From a virus, in the IMG/VR virus record IMGVR_UViG_3300042515_001514, positions 1 to 38,229 of that record: 38,229 nucleotides of DNA; one strand, given 5' to 3'. Below, piece after piece: positions 23,425-30,206 of the stretch. The position numbers and the translations under genes are program-made. Numbering within the stretch: position 1 is the first letter of the stretch; every line of letters starts with the position of its first letter. Under the pieces are notes generated by a model, which saw nothing but the letters and a program-made list of their open reading frames with translations, had not been told where the DNA came from and did not search any database.

Positions 23425-24858
23425 TCACTCTGCACAGGCCGCGCAGAAGCCTCCGTCAATCGAGCAAGATGCTTGCTCCTCTTCACTGTCCAAGCTAAAG
23501 AACTCGGTCAGACTCTCTTCCAAGTCTACTCCAACGTCGTCCTTAGCTTGAGTGCCACTTTGCACTTGCAGGGCGTAGTAGAGAGAGGTTTGCGGACTTT
23601 CTAGCCATTCCTTGAGGAAGTCTTCGTCGCAAACCACCATGTCAGACCACCAGTTAAGGGAGTAGCCGTGCAGGAGGCCAGTGCGCTCCATGAGGCGCAT
23701 GATGCCATCCGCCACCTTGCGGAACGCTTCCCAGCCCACTTCCTCGGCAATCTCTACCGGCCCATATTCAAACTGCTCCACGCCCATTGTCTCACTATCC
23801 CTATCGACAATGCGGGCAATGGGAGGGGCAATTTCAGGGGCGGTGGTAAAGCCGCGAGAGTCGAGGTAGCGGTAGGAGCAAGAGGCGGTGGGGGCAATGG
23901 CAAAGGCGCGTTCCATATTGTACGAGCGTGCCACCTCTGCAGCAGATTCAATTGCATTGTCAAAGGCGCTTACGGCATCGCCAGCCTTTGTCTCATACCA
24001 ATAATCCCATTGCTCCGTACCAAGCGTGTAGCTCTCTAGGGCGTTACCAAAATCTTCGTAAGAAATGCCATGAATGGAGAGGAAGTTGGCAAGGCCAAGA
24101 ATACCTAGGCCCACCTGTCTGTCCTCTTCAGGCGGGAGATATTCACTGGTGCGACCCACTCCAGTACGAGCATGAAGCTCGCAAAGTTCTTTCATGCCAG
24201 CACCAAAGGCTTTCTCTAAATCATCAATGCCACATGCACCTGCGTTAATATGTTCAAGGAGGCAAGTTCCCCGAGACGGCATAGCCACTTCGAGACAAAC
24301 CTGGAAGAAAACTCTATTCCCAAAGCGGTCATATTTCTTCTTGACAAGCCATACATCTCCATTGGAAATTGCCTGAATTAGTTTATTCCTAAACTCGGGA
24401 GTCGTGCGCTCAAAGAAGTGTTCGTCTACGTTGATCGCTCGCTTTGCCCATTGAAGCTCTTGTCGTGTCATGGAAATAAATTCCATGGCATCAGGATGGT
24501 CGTAGTCAAGATGAAGCACTACAGCCCCATTCTTAAACTTGCCACCGCGACGAAGAATCTCATTGAGCGTTGAATAGATTTTACCAAAAGAGCATGGTCC
24601 TGAAGCAGTAAGTCCTTTGCCGTTCTGTTCACCTCGCGGACGCAAGTTAGACAAATGCACTGCCACGCCAGCGCCATTACGAAGACCATGGGAAGTGAAT
24701 CGCCAAGATGCTTCAATGCCATCACGGCCTTCCATTGAATCTTCAACGACAATTACTGCACAGCTAACCGGCAAGCGCCCCTCAGGGTCTTCCATCCAGC
24801 TTTCCACTCGTCCAGTGCGGGCAATCTTGTCGCAACGTGCCTTGTCCTTTAGCGCCAT
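23425..24858 (-). CDS. nrdA: Ribonucleotide reductase large (alpha) subunit, short form
   Basis: A 477-residue protein carrying the class I catalytic features: Cys33 in 'PVSCAVIVVED', the active-site 'VCLE' (Cys188, Glu190), Cys199/Cys209, 'APTASCSYRYLDSRGFTTAPE' corresponding to the phosphate-binding loop, a Tyr-Tyr pair at 427-428 (SLYYALQV) for radical transfer, and C-terminal redox cysteines (CSIDGGFCAACAE). It lacks an ATP-cone and is much shorter than ordinary NrdA (about 750). The residue two before the catalytic Cys, normally Asn, is Gln186 (CAG codon checked). Supplies dNTPs for replication. Flanked by terminators on both sides. Confidence 0.85.
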   Translation of the reverse strand: MALKDKARCDKIARTGRVESWMEDPEGRLPVSCAVIVVEDSMEGRDGIEASWRFTSHGLRNGAGVAVHLSNLRPRGEQNGKGLTASGPCSFGKIYSTLNEILRRGGKFKNGAVVLHLDYDHPDAMEFISMTRQELQWAKRAINVDEHFFERTTPEFRNKLIQAISNGDVWLVKKKYDRFGNRVFFQVCLEVAMPSRGTCLLEHINAGACGIDDLEKAFGAGMKELCELHARTGVGRTSEYLPPEEDRQVGLGILGLANFLSIHGISYEDFGNALESYTLGTEQWDYWYETKAGDAVSAFDNAIESAAEVARSYNMERAFAIAPTASCSYRYLDSRGFTTAPEIAPPIARIVDRDSETMGVEQFEYGPVEIAEEVGWEAFRKVADGIMRLMERTGLLHGYSLNWWSDMVVCDEDFLKEWLESPQTSLYYALQVQSGTQAKDDVGVDLEESLTEFFSLDSEEEQASCSIDGGFCAACAE

Positions 24859-24863
24859 AGACG

Positions 24864-24884
24864 AAAAAGCCCGCGCAAGCGGGC
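24864..24884 (-). terminator. Rho-independent terminator upstream of the alpha-subunit gene
   Basis: Minus-strand GCCCGC-TTGC-GCGGGC (6-bp perfect stem) followed by TTTTT. It closes the 64-residue gene at 24932-25126, six bases before the reductase ATG, so the reductase promoter or RBS must be very close or readthrough occurs. Confidence 0.85.
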
Positions 24885-24931
24885 GAGAATCAACAGAGGC
24901 AGACTAGCGCAGGACAGGGCTTCTTAACGGC

Positions 24932-25126
24932 TCAATCGCATAAGCCTTCATGATCTTCGACGGAGCAGCGGTCTTTCGCAAACAGGATGGCATCGTTGCG
25001 ACTGCGGAAGTAGTACGGGCGTCCTTCCCAGGCAATGAACCATTGAAAACCAGGCCGACTGGCGCAAGGCCACACCTTGATCGCAGACACCATGAATGGC
25101 GCGGGAAGGTCATCAAACATGCCCAT
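24932..25126 (-). CDS. Small 'MGMFDD'-type phage protein
   Basis: A 64-residue protein starting MGMFDDLPAPFMV, followed by an aromatic beta-rich segment (PGFQWFIAWEGRPYYF) and a Cys-containing C-terminus. Proteins beginning MGMFDx are common, uncharacterised small proteins of phages of aquatic bacteria. It stands alone between two terminators (24864-24884 and 25127-25159), so it is probably expressed as a separate short message or by readthrough. Confidence 0.6.
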   Translation of the reverse strand: MGMFDDLPAPFMVSAIKVWPCASRPGFQWFIAWEGRPYYFRSRNDAILFAKDRCSVEDHEGLCD

Positions 25127-25159
25127 AAAAGAAGCCCCTAGTCAGTTAAGGCTAGGGGC
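25127..25159 (-). terminator. Rho-independent terminator with 8-bp stem
   Basis: Minus-strand GCCCCTAG ... CTAGGGGC (8 bp, perfect) around a 10-base loop, followed by TTCTTTT directly before the next ATG. It terminates the operon that ends with the 25192-25569 gene. Confidence 0.85.
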
Positions 25160-25191
25160 AATGGGAAAAGCGTGGTGTTCAGAATGAACAG

Positions 25192-25569
25192 TTAAGCATC
25201 TACAGGAGGAAGGTAATGAGCAAATGCCGTTGCCAGTACTTCCTTGTCAATGCCGTCTTCTTTACTTAGCCATTGATAAATGGCGCCAAACACTTTGTCT
25301 GCCGCTCTTTCTACTTCGCCATACTCGCCTTCACTGAAAAGCTCAAGGATGGCGCACACCTTGTCATAGGCGGTTTCAGGGGATGGGGACTGCTTGGCTT
25401 GCTCAGCTTCCTCTTTTGCCAGGAGGTAGCCAAAGGCTGCAGCGGCACGCTTGGTTGCGCACAGCTCAAAAGCCTCAAACCTATCTACTAGCTGCTTGAA
25501 CTCTGGCAACGTGGCATTTTCCATGGCAAGACCAATTAGGCGTGTTTGATGGAAAGAGTGATCAGTCAT
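25192..25569 (-). CDS. Conserved hypothetical helical protein
   Basis: A 125-residue protein if started at the ATG at 25569, which overlaps the stop of the upstream gene by one base (TAATG); the open frame extends further upstream only inside that gene. It begins MTDHSFHQTRLIGLAMEN and has alanine-rich helices (KRAAAAFGYLLAKEEAEQ). No known family. Last gene of its operon before an 8-bp-stem terminator. Confidence 0.6.
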   Translation of the reverse strand: MTDHSFHQTRLIGLAMENATLPEFKQLVDRFEAFELCATKRAAAAFGYLLAKEEAEQAKQSPSPETAYDKVCAILELFSEGEYGEVERAADKVFGAIYQWLSKEDGIDKEVLATAFAHYLPPVDA

Positions 25570-25928
25570 TACTGGGCCTCCCCTGTGCCGTTGCACCGCT
25601 GGCACTCCTGGTAGCTGTTGCCTTCGGCCTTGTTCCAGCCGGCCCACATTTTGCCGGTGCCTCTGCAGTCCCAGCATTTGCCGGTTTCTGCTTCGTAGGC
25701 GACGGCCATTGTCTCTAGCTCGACCTTGGAGACGATTACTCGTTCCCCTGGCCCTTTGAATCGAGGCTCACCTTTGCGTGGCCCTTTGCTGTAGACACCA
25801 TCAGGGACACTGCCGGTAACGATTGAATCTCCATCGCAGTTCTGCCATTCGTAGGCTTTCCATCCTTCAATGCCTACTTTGACTTCTGCGGCTTCCATTG
25901 CGTCTTTGATGCTAAAACTGTAATTCAC
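25569..25928 (-). CDS. Small protein with DnaJ-type zinc-finger motifs
   Basis: A 119-residue protein with two C-x2-C-x-G-x-G repeats near the C-terminus, CWDCRGTG and CQRCNGTG, the pattern of DnaJ-like zinc fingers. In DnaJ these bind zinc and assist in substrate binding; in stand-alone phage proteins the role is unknown. The N-terminal part (about residues 1-85) includes a 'SKGPRKGEPRFKGPGERVIV' basic segment. It overlaps the upstream gene by four bases and the downstream gene by one. Confidence 0.65.
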   Translation of the reverse strand: MNYSFSIKDAMEAAEVKVGIEGWKAYEWQNCDGDSIVTGSVPDGVYSKGPRKGEPRFKGPGERVIVSKVELETMAVAYEAETGKCWDCRGTGKMWAGWNKAEGNSYQECQRCNGTGEAQ

Positions 25929-26257
25929 TGCTTAGCCTCCAGCTCAGCGAGACGGTTGAGGGCGGCGCGGATAACAGAGAGCTGCGGTGTAGTTATAGCT
26001 GTGAAGTCGTATTTACCAGCATCTTCGGGCAGTGTTGCCAACGCTTGCTCAGCCAGTGTCGGCGGCTTGGGGCGGCGGGCGGCGCGAAGGGCATCAATGG
26101 CGGGCTCAAGAATGTCTTTCGATCTGAGCCACTCACAGCACGCCTCCAGCTCCTGATCTGCGCCAGCTTGGAATGCCGTTTCTATCGCGCACATTGGAGG
26201 TAGTCCGTTCAACTCCTTTATCAGCTCTGCTTGCATTTTCACAGGATGATCAGCCAT
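25925..26257 (-). CDS. Small conserved phage protein, unknown
   Basis: A 110-residue protein starting MADHPVKMQAELIKELN at 26257, chosen because this start sits at the 3' overlap with the upstream gene; longer versions would read through that gene. Contains 'EACCEWLRSKD', 'LRAARRPKPPTLAEQALATL' and an 'LSVIRAALNRLAELEAK' tail, the style of short proteins that occur in several related copies in such phages (see also 35733-36002). Function unknown. Confidence 0.55.
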   Translation of the reverse strand: MADHPVKMQAELIKELNGLPPMCAIETAFQAGADQELEACCEWLRSKDILEPAIDALRAARRPKPPTLAEQALATLPEDAGKYDFTAITTPQLSVIRAALNRLAELEAKQ

Positions 26258-26714
26258 TGTTCGTCTCGTAGTAGTCAGCAGCATCCACCCAGCTTTGCAG
26301 AAGGGCTTTATCGTCGTCAGAGAGTTCAATCTTGCTATGATGGCGATCATACCAGTAATCCTGCCCTTGCTGAGTGAATGCCCACGTAAATGCTTCGTCA
26401 AGCATTGCGGGGAGCCCGCTGAGTACTTCCATTGTTCCAGCTCTGCTGAAATCAATTGTGGCCAAGAACTCCTTGGTCACTGCAGGCTTGAAAGCCTTTT
26501 CCTTCTGCGCTCTATCCGCAAGCAGCTTTTCCACTGCTTGAACAATTAAAGGCCATTCGTCAATGGCAATGGGAAGCTCGGCGTCAATTTCTTCGGCTCG
26601 TAGCAAAATGCACTCATCTTCTCCTCCTTCGTCTTCAATGGTGACGCGGGTGGAATAGGAGTTTTCGTCGCTGGGTACGGTTTCGTAGCCAAGGTTATGA
26701 AGCGTGTAAGGCAT
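26250..26714 (-). CDS. Hypothetical protein, unknown function
   Basis: A 154-residue acidic protein beginning MPYTLHNLGYETVPSDENSY and rich in Glu/Asp, aromatic residues and predicted helices (ALLQSWVDAADYYETNN). First in the coupled run 26714-25192, overlapping the next gene by eight bases. I do not recognise a family. Confidence 0.6.
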   Translation of the reverse strand: MPYTLHNLGYETVPSDENSYSTRVTIEDEGGEDECILLRAEEIDAELPIAIDEWPLIVQAVEKLLADRAQKEKAFKPAVTKEFLATIDFSRAGTMEVLSGLPAMLDEAFTWAFTQQGQDYWYDRHHSKIELSDDDKALLQSWVDAADYYETNNG

Positions 26715-26768
26715 GGTCGGCCTTTAAGGGACCCGCTCAGCATAAGCCTCTGCCTGCCATTGTCCAGC

Positions 26769-26792
26769 AGTCTCAACTGTCGCTTTGAGACT
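26769..26792 (-). terminator. Hairpin at the end of the glycoside-hydrolase-like gene
   Basis: Minus-strand AGTCTCAA-AGCGACAG-TTGAGACT, an 8-bp perfect stem that begins within the TGA stop codon. No T-run follows, so it may act in rho-dependent termination or as a 3' RNA stabiliser rather than as an intrinsic terminator. Confidence 0.5.
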
Positions 26793-27685
26793 CAGGCTAG
26801 AACGTCCTTGATGAACGCTTTAGCAGAAGCCATGCTTTCCTGATTGCGCAGGAACGTGCCATTCACGCCGTCCATCAGCAGCAACCCCCAGCCTTTGCGC
26901 CACGATTCTTGAAAGCTGGTCAATGGGGAAAACAGCGGACGGTCGTGGTCGCTATCACGAATGACAGCCCCCTTGAACCATGGCACGTCTCTAGTGGAAC
27001 CCTCTGGAAGAATGAAATCAGCGCCAGTGTGCTTCATCCACGTTTCTTGCCTGCCATTAGACGGTCTAATGCCCCTAGCGTAACTTACGCCCACAGGCTT
27101 GTCAGTCCACTTCTTAATCCACTTCACCACTTGCTTCTGAAACCACGGCACGCTACTACCCATCAATTCATTGCCCACTTCATACATCACATTGTCATGC
27201 TTTTCCAAGGTATTGACAACCCTCTTTACGTGGGCGCGTTGATACTGGTTCCATTTGCCCTTGGTATGCACTTCATCGTGATCCTCTGGCCCCAGTCCAT
27301 TGAAAGGATGGTTCTCCCAGGCCCGATCAAAAATGTCTTGAATGGAACCTTCAAACAGGCTGACCATGGTAATCATGTCGCGCCTGCCTGCTCGCTTCAC
27401 TACTTTGCCAAGATTGTCATAGTACGCAGGGTTAAGGCTGCCATCTTTCTTCCATGGCACATTGTCCACTTTGATGAAGCCGGGAGTGTTGGAGCCCCAG
27501 AGGCTATTGCTTGCTACAAGCCCTTTGGTTTCAATGGTCCATAGCTTAGTAAAATTGCCAGTGATCTTATCAAGCCCTATGCGTTCGCCTGCCATTGGCT
27601 GAACAGTGTTCCACGTATGGCTGCCTGCTAAGCGGATGGGGCGCCCCTTCCATCGAAACTGGCTGCCTGTGATGGTGATTGCCAT
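26792..27685 (-). CDS. Glycoside hydrolase-like (TIM-barrel, GH5-like) protein
   Basis: A 297-residue protein. The N-terminus 'GSQFRWKGRPIRLAGSHTWNT' resembles the first strand of GH5/cellulase-like TIM barrels ('F...G.P..l.G'), 'NPAYYDNLGKVVKRAGRRDMITMVSLF' resembles the second, and 'DNVMYEVGNELMG' near residue 180 matches the acid/base region (..Y.V.NE..). A clear nucleophile Glu strand is not evident, so activity is uncertain. It lies far from the tail genes, among small early-type genes, so it could be a depolymerase released at lysis or acting on host glycans. No signal peptide is seen. Confidence 0.6.
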   Translation of the reverse strand: MAITITGSQFRWKGRPIRLAGSHTWNTVQPMAGERIGLDKITGNFTKLWTIETKGLVASNSLWGSNTPGFIKVDNVPWKKDGSLNPAYYDNLGKVVKRAGRRDMITMVSLFEGSIQDIFDRAWENHPFNGLGPEDHDEVHTKGKWNQYQRAHVKRVVNTLEKHDNVMYEVGNELMGSSVPWFQKQVVKWIKKWTDKPVGVSYARGIRPSNGRQETWMKHTGADFILPEGSTRDVPWFKGAVIRDSDHDRPLFSPLTSFQESWRKGWGLLLMDGVNGTFLRNQESMASAKAFIKDVLA

Positions 27686-27717
27686 GGAGAAGGGGAACGG
27701 GCTAAGTCAGTTTAGCC

Positions 27718-27775
27718 GGAAATGCGCAGGGCTTCTTTGGAACACGCAGTGTTCCCTTGGAGCCCGCAGGGCTCT
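27718..27775 (-). repeat. Three tandem CTGCG hairpins with covarying stems
   Basis: Immediately after the stop of the next gene (27774) two adjacent 20-bp units form perfect 7-bp stems with the loop core (C)TGC(G): GGAACAC-TGC-GTGTTCC (27739-27755) and an AGAGCCC-TGC-GGGCTCC type stem (27759-27775). A third, partly decayed copy precedes them (27718-27736). Stem bases differ between copies but pairing is kept, a sign that RNA structure is maintained. Confidence 0.6.
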
Positions 27776-28010
27776 ACCATTCCGGCCAGGAGCCATCTAG
27801 GTCTAGTTCTTCCATGGAGGTGCAGAGGACAACGGCAGCATGGCCAGTCTTGCCCGTGAGCGTAGGAGCGTAGCTGCCCTTCACGGAAGGCTGGAGCAAA
27901 GCCTTGAGTCTGCGGACTAGCTGGTTGTGCGTGCGCTTCTTGGCAATAGTGACAGCCCAAATGGCTTCAAAGCGGAGCAGCGTGCGGGAAGGCTCAGAGC
28001 GTACAGTCAT
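27774..28010 (-). CDS. Small protein, unknown
   Basis: A 78-residue protein started at the ATG at 28010, five bases after the end of the winged-helix gene; the open frame runs further upstream only by overlapping that gene. It reads MTVRSEPSRTLLRFEAIWAV, then TIAKKRTHNQLVRRLKALL and an acidic tail 'MEELDLDGSWPEW'. The basic middle could contact nucleic acid or a partner, but there is no recognised domain. The stop overlaps the hairpin repeat. Confidence 0.5.
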   Translation of the reverse strand: MTVRSEPSRTLLRFEAIWAVTIAKKRTHNQLVRRLKALLQPSVKGSYAPTLTGKTGHAAVVLCTSMEELDLDGSWPEW

Positions 28011-28014
28011 GGGG

Positions 28015-28632
28015 CTACGGGCGAAGAGAGCGAACGCTTTTACGAGGACGAGGCTGCGCTGCAAGCTTCCTGTAGAGAGTCATGCCAGCTTCCGTGAGTG
28101 CATACAGCCCTCTCTCTGGGCGCCAAGTCAAACCTTCATTCGCCATCCTGCTCAGCGTGTTGTAGATGGTCTGCTGAGGAATGGTAACGCTAGGCAGTCG
28201 GTGGATGCTTTCAGGAGACAGTGGCACAGGCGATGATCCCAAGGCTTCAATGATGGTTTCCCTGGCGGGACGTGAACTGTTGCTGCCAATCCTCCAAAGC
28301 AAGCGATTCTTGTAGTTGCCAATGGCGCACCGAGCTTCTCTTGTCTGACAAGGCAAGCTCCTGACGAACTCCCGCAGCAGTGCATTGTTTGGCCTCCATG
28401 AAGGAGCTGACAATGTGGCCATGGGAGCAATGGCGTCCAGGTGGGCAGTGATGGCCAGCTCGTCGTTGACAGACGCTGCTACCACCTTGAGCACAACAAG
28501 ACGATGGGGAGAGTACCAGAGGAGGTCGAGCAAGCCCTGCTTGAATGCTTCTGGCGTGGTTCGCCATGAGCAGTAGACAAAATCTGGATCGTTTTCCCAT
28601 TGAACGACAAAAAAGCGACCGTCGTAGTCCAT
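28015..28632 (-). CDS. Winged-helix protein with unknown N-terminal domain
   Basis: A 205-residue protein. The C-terminal part (about residues 125-195) fits a winged helix: 'ARETIIEALGSS', 'LPSVTIPQQTIYNTLSRMANEGL' and 'RGLYALTEAGMTLYRKLA', the order helix-recognition helix-wing-helix of PadR/MarR-like DNA-binding domains. The N-terminal 110 residues are unrecognised. Four CTTACCA repeats lie within 90 bases upstream of its start, possible operators for autoregulation. Confidence 0.65.
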   Translation of the reverse strand: MDYDGRFFVVQWENDPDFVYCSWRTTPEAFKQGLLDLLWYSPHRLVVLKVVAASVNDELAITAHLDAIAPMATLSAPSWRPNNALLREFVRSLPCQTREARCAIGNYKNRLLWRIGSNSSRPARETIIEALGSSPVPLSPESIHRLPSVTIPQQTIYNTLSRMANEGLTWRPERGLYALTEAGMTLYRKLAAQPRPRKSVRSLRP

Positions 28633-28647
28633 GAAAGACAGGATTGA

Positions 28648-28720
28648 CTTACCAGAAGCACCTTACCACTTACCACTTTTGCTTGCAAGCCCTGTCGTAG
28701 CAATACCCTCGCACTTACCA
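28648..28720. repeat. CTTACCA iterons upstream of the winged-helix gene
   Basis: Four exact copies of CTTACCA (minus strand TGGTAAG) at 28648-28654, 28662-28668, 28669-28675 and 28714-28720. Two are directly adjacent. They lie 16-90 bases upstream of the ATG at 28632, so they are good candidates for a transcription-factor site, with the encoded winged-helix protein as the obvious suspect. Confidence 0.55.
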
Positions 28721-29043
28721 CCACCCATCGTTTACAATAGCGTTATGCGCAGCGTGTGTCTACGAGCAGTGGACGTGCCAACGCGCAGTGGTGCGAGCTG
28801 GACTAAGCAGTTACGAGCAGTTCAGAAGCCTCTGCGAGCCGCTACGAGCGGGAGCCCCAAGCGTTCCTGACCAAGCGGCTCTGCTCTACCACTCCCTCTC
28901 AACTACCTTCTTCTTCCAGAAGCAGAAGGACGCGGCGAGAGGGGAGCCCCAAAGCGAACGTTCTTAAGCGTCCTTCTTTACGATGCTTTCCTAAAAACCT
29001 TCGCCAGGAGCCGAACGAGCAGAGCCCCAAGCGACTACGATCA
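28721..29043. repeat. Intergenic region with GAGCCCCAAGCG repeats and ACGAGC motifs
   Basis: No convincing gene is present. Three copies of GAGCCCCAAGCG lie at 28852-28863, 28944-28956 (with an extra A) and 29022-29033, spaced about 80-90 bases. Between 28760 and 28850 ACGAGC(A/G)G-type repeats recur (TACGAGCAG at least twice). A possible promoter, TTTACAATAGCGTTATG, lies at 28731-28747 on the plus strand, but no matching gene follows. Confidence 0.4.
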
Positions 29044-29313
29044 TTAGGCTCCCTCTCCATCACTAACCATCAACAATCTTCTTTCTTCTGGTGTGAGCGA
29101 TAGGTCTACGGGGAAGGTGTGCTTGCGTGGGGCTGGATAAACAAAAGAGTTCAATACTATACAAAGAAGAAGAAAACAGCACCGTACTAACCAACGCTCT
29201 TGGGGAGCTACCCGCTCAAACGGTGCTTCCTGCGCGAGAGAACAATGGGAAAGAAAAGGCGGCGAGACATCCCTAATTCCAGAACAAAGCCTTTTCTTAG
29301 AGCGTATATACAA
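29044..29313 (-). CDS. Possible small membrane protein (weak)
   Basis: An 89-residue open frame starting with TTG at 29313. It contains one hydrophobic segment near residue 45 (WLVRCCFLLLCIVLNSFVYP) and an Arg/Lys-rich start. The region is repeat-rich and its base composition differs from neighbouring coding DNA, the start codon is weak, and no family is recognised, so it may not be a gene. Confidence 0.25.
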   Translation of the reverse strand: MYIRSKKRLCSGIRDVSPPFLSHCSLAQEAPFERVAPQERWLVRCCFLLLCIVLNSFVYPAPRKHTFPVDLSLTPEERRLLMVSDGEGA

Positions 29314-29365
29314 CGTATCTACACAATAACTATCAGGAAAACAATTAATTGGTAATTATCAGGAA
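29304..29365. promoter_or_regulatory. Operator-like element: GTATATAC-N3-GTATCTAC, then paired ATCAGGAA repeats
   Basis: GTATATAC (29304-29311), spacer AAC, then GTATCTAC (29315-29322); a related GTATATAC-N3-GTAGATAC occurs at 30445-30463 on the other side of the HNH gene. Directly after it come two copies of a TAA(C/T)TATCAGGAA repeat (29326-29339, 29352-29365) around the palindrome CAATTAATTG. The stretch is notably A/T-rich. This looks like a regulatory region. Confidence 0.4.
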
Positions 29366-29430
29366 TGCCACTAAAAGAAGTAATCGGCCTCTTGAACAAT
29401 CGCTAGAGCTACTTCTCGTTCGGCCTGCTA

Positions 29431-29458
29431 CGAACAATCTTATGCGCTCACTCCGGCT
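29431..29458. repeat. Flanking direct repeat of the HNH gene, copy 1
   Basis: CGAACAATCTTATG followed by CTCACTCC(G/A)GCT recurs at 30179-30206, with 25 of 28 bases identical (the first 14 without change). A weaker match (AGATCGTT) follows in both. The repeats bracket the plus-strand HNH endonuclease gene. Confidence 0.6.
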
Positions 29459-29518
29459 TGTAACTGGCTAGATCGTTTGACCAGCACGCGCTGGCTTTTG
29501 CTCGTTATCATGGCGCTT

Positions 29519-29534
29519 ATTGTCACGAGACAAT
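29519..29534 (+). promoter_or_regulatory. Hairpin overlapping the HNH gene ribosome-binding region
   Basis: ATTGTC-ACGA-GACAAT, a 6-bp perfect stem with a four-base loop, ends one base before the GTG start at 29536. Such a hairpin would hide the start region and limit translation, as is common for homing endonuclease genes. Confidence 0.5.
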
Positions 29535-29535
29535 C

Positions 29536-30168
29536 GTGCACCTTGAAACCTCAAAAACGAAGCAGTGTTCCAAGTGCAAGGAAGTGAAGCTGTTGAATGA
29601 CTTTCCCCGGGACAGGAAGCAAAGAGATGGACTTCGGGCTTCATGCAAGGATTGCAATAACCTACGGCAAAAAGGATATCATCAAAATAATCGAGATAAA
29701 GAGTTACAGCGGGGAAAAGAGTATCATCAAAATAACAAAAATAAAATATCGCAACGTCGTAAAGAATGGTATCAAAACAATCGAGATAAAGCGTTACAGC
29801 GGAAAAAAGAGTATCATCAAAATAATCGAGATAAAAGAAGAGCAGGGCAGGCTCACAGAAGAGCAACTAAACGCAATGCCACCCCGCCATGGGTAGATCA
29901 AGCGGCCATCAATGCAATCTATGCAGAAGCGCTATGGCTTCAAGACTTCACTGGCGAACCGTGCCACGTTGATCACATCGTGCCCCTAAAAAGCGACTTC
30001 GTTTGCGGCCTGCATGTGCCAGCCAACTTACAAACACTTCCAGGTGTGGAGAACCTTGCCAAAGGCAATCGTTCATGGCCAGGACAACTTCCCTGCCAAA
30101 CTAGACGAGGCATTGACCATCAATGGTGGAAAGAACTTTACGCTCGCACTATTGCCTTGGAAGAATAG
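29536..30168 (+). CDS. HNH endonuclease with N-terminal Cys4 finger and 15-residue tandem repeats
   Basis: A 210-residue protein with three parts. Residues 11-40 have Cys11-x2-Cys14 and Cys37-x2-Cys40, a zinc finger typical of free-standing HNH enzymes. Residues 48-105 hold four imperfect 15-residue repeats of (K)EYHQNNRDKxLQRxK, basic and likely to bind DNA. Residues 115-185 hold the HNH core: PCHVDHIVP (His144/His147) and LHVPANLQTL. It starts with GTG, has a hairpin over its start, and is flanked by 28-bp direct repeats, and is the only plus-strand gene in a 14-kb minus-strand region. A mobile, homing-type nuclease is the likely identity. Confidence 0.8.
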   Translation: MHLETSKTKQCSKCKEVKLLNDFPRDRKQRDGLRASCKDCNNLRQKGYHQNNRDKELQRGKEYHQNNKNKISQRRKEWYQNNRDKALQRKKEYHQNNRDKRRAGQAHRRATKRNATPPWVDQAAINAIYAEALWLQDFTGEPCHVDHIVPLKSDFVCGLHVPANLQTLPGVENLAKGNRSWPGQLPCQTRRGIDHQWWKELYARTIALEE

Positions 30169-30178
30169 AACTCCCTGT

Positions 30179-30206
30179 CGAACAATCTTATGACCTCACT
30201 CCAGCT
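30179..30206. repeat. Flanking direct repeat of the HNH gene, copy 2
   Basis: Second copy of the 28-bp repeat, beginning 10 bases after the HNH stop; see the copy at 29431-29458. The first 14 bases are identical, and later bases differ in three places. Confidence 0.6.

Noticed and set aside
26909-27544. Plus-strand open frame of 211 codons over the glycoside-hydrolase-like gene
   Set aside because: Shadow of the minus-strand gene; composition (Ile/Pro/His-rich) and lack of motifs argue against coding.
28631-28870. Plus-strand open frame of 79 codons containing MRSVCLRAVDVP
   Set aside because: It runs through CTTACCA iterons and ACGAGC repeats, has no ribosome-binding site and no recognisable protein features.
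29597-29896. Second open frame across the HNH repeats (99 codons, KIIEIK repeats)
   Set aside because: A shadow of the 45-bp tandem repeat in another frame; the HNH zinc finger and core are in the frame 29536-30168.
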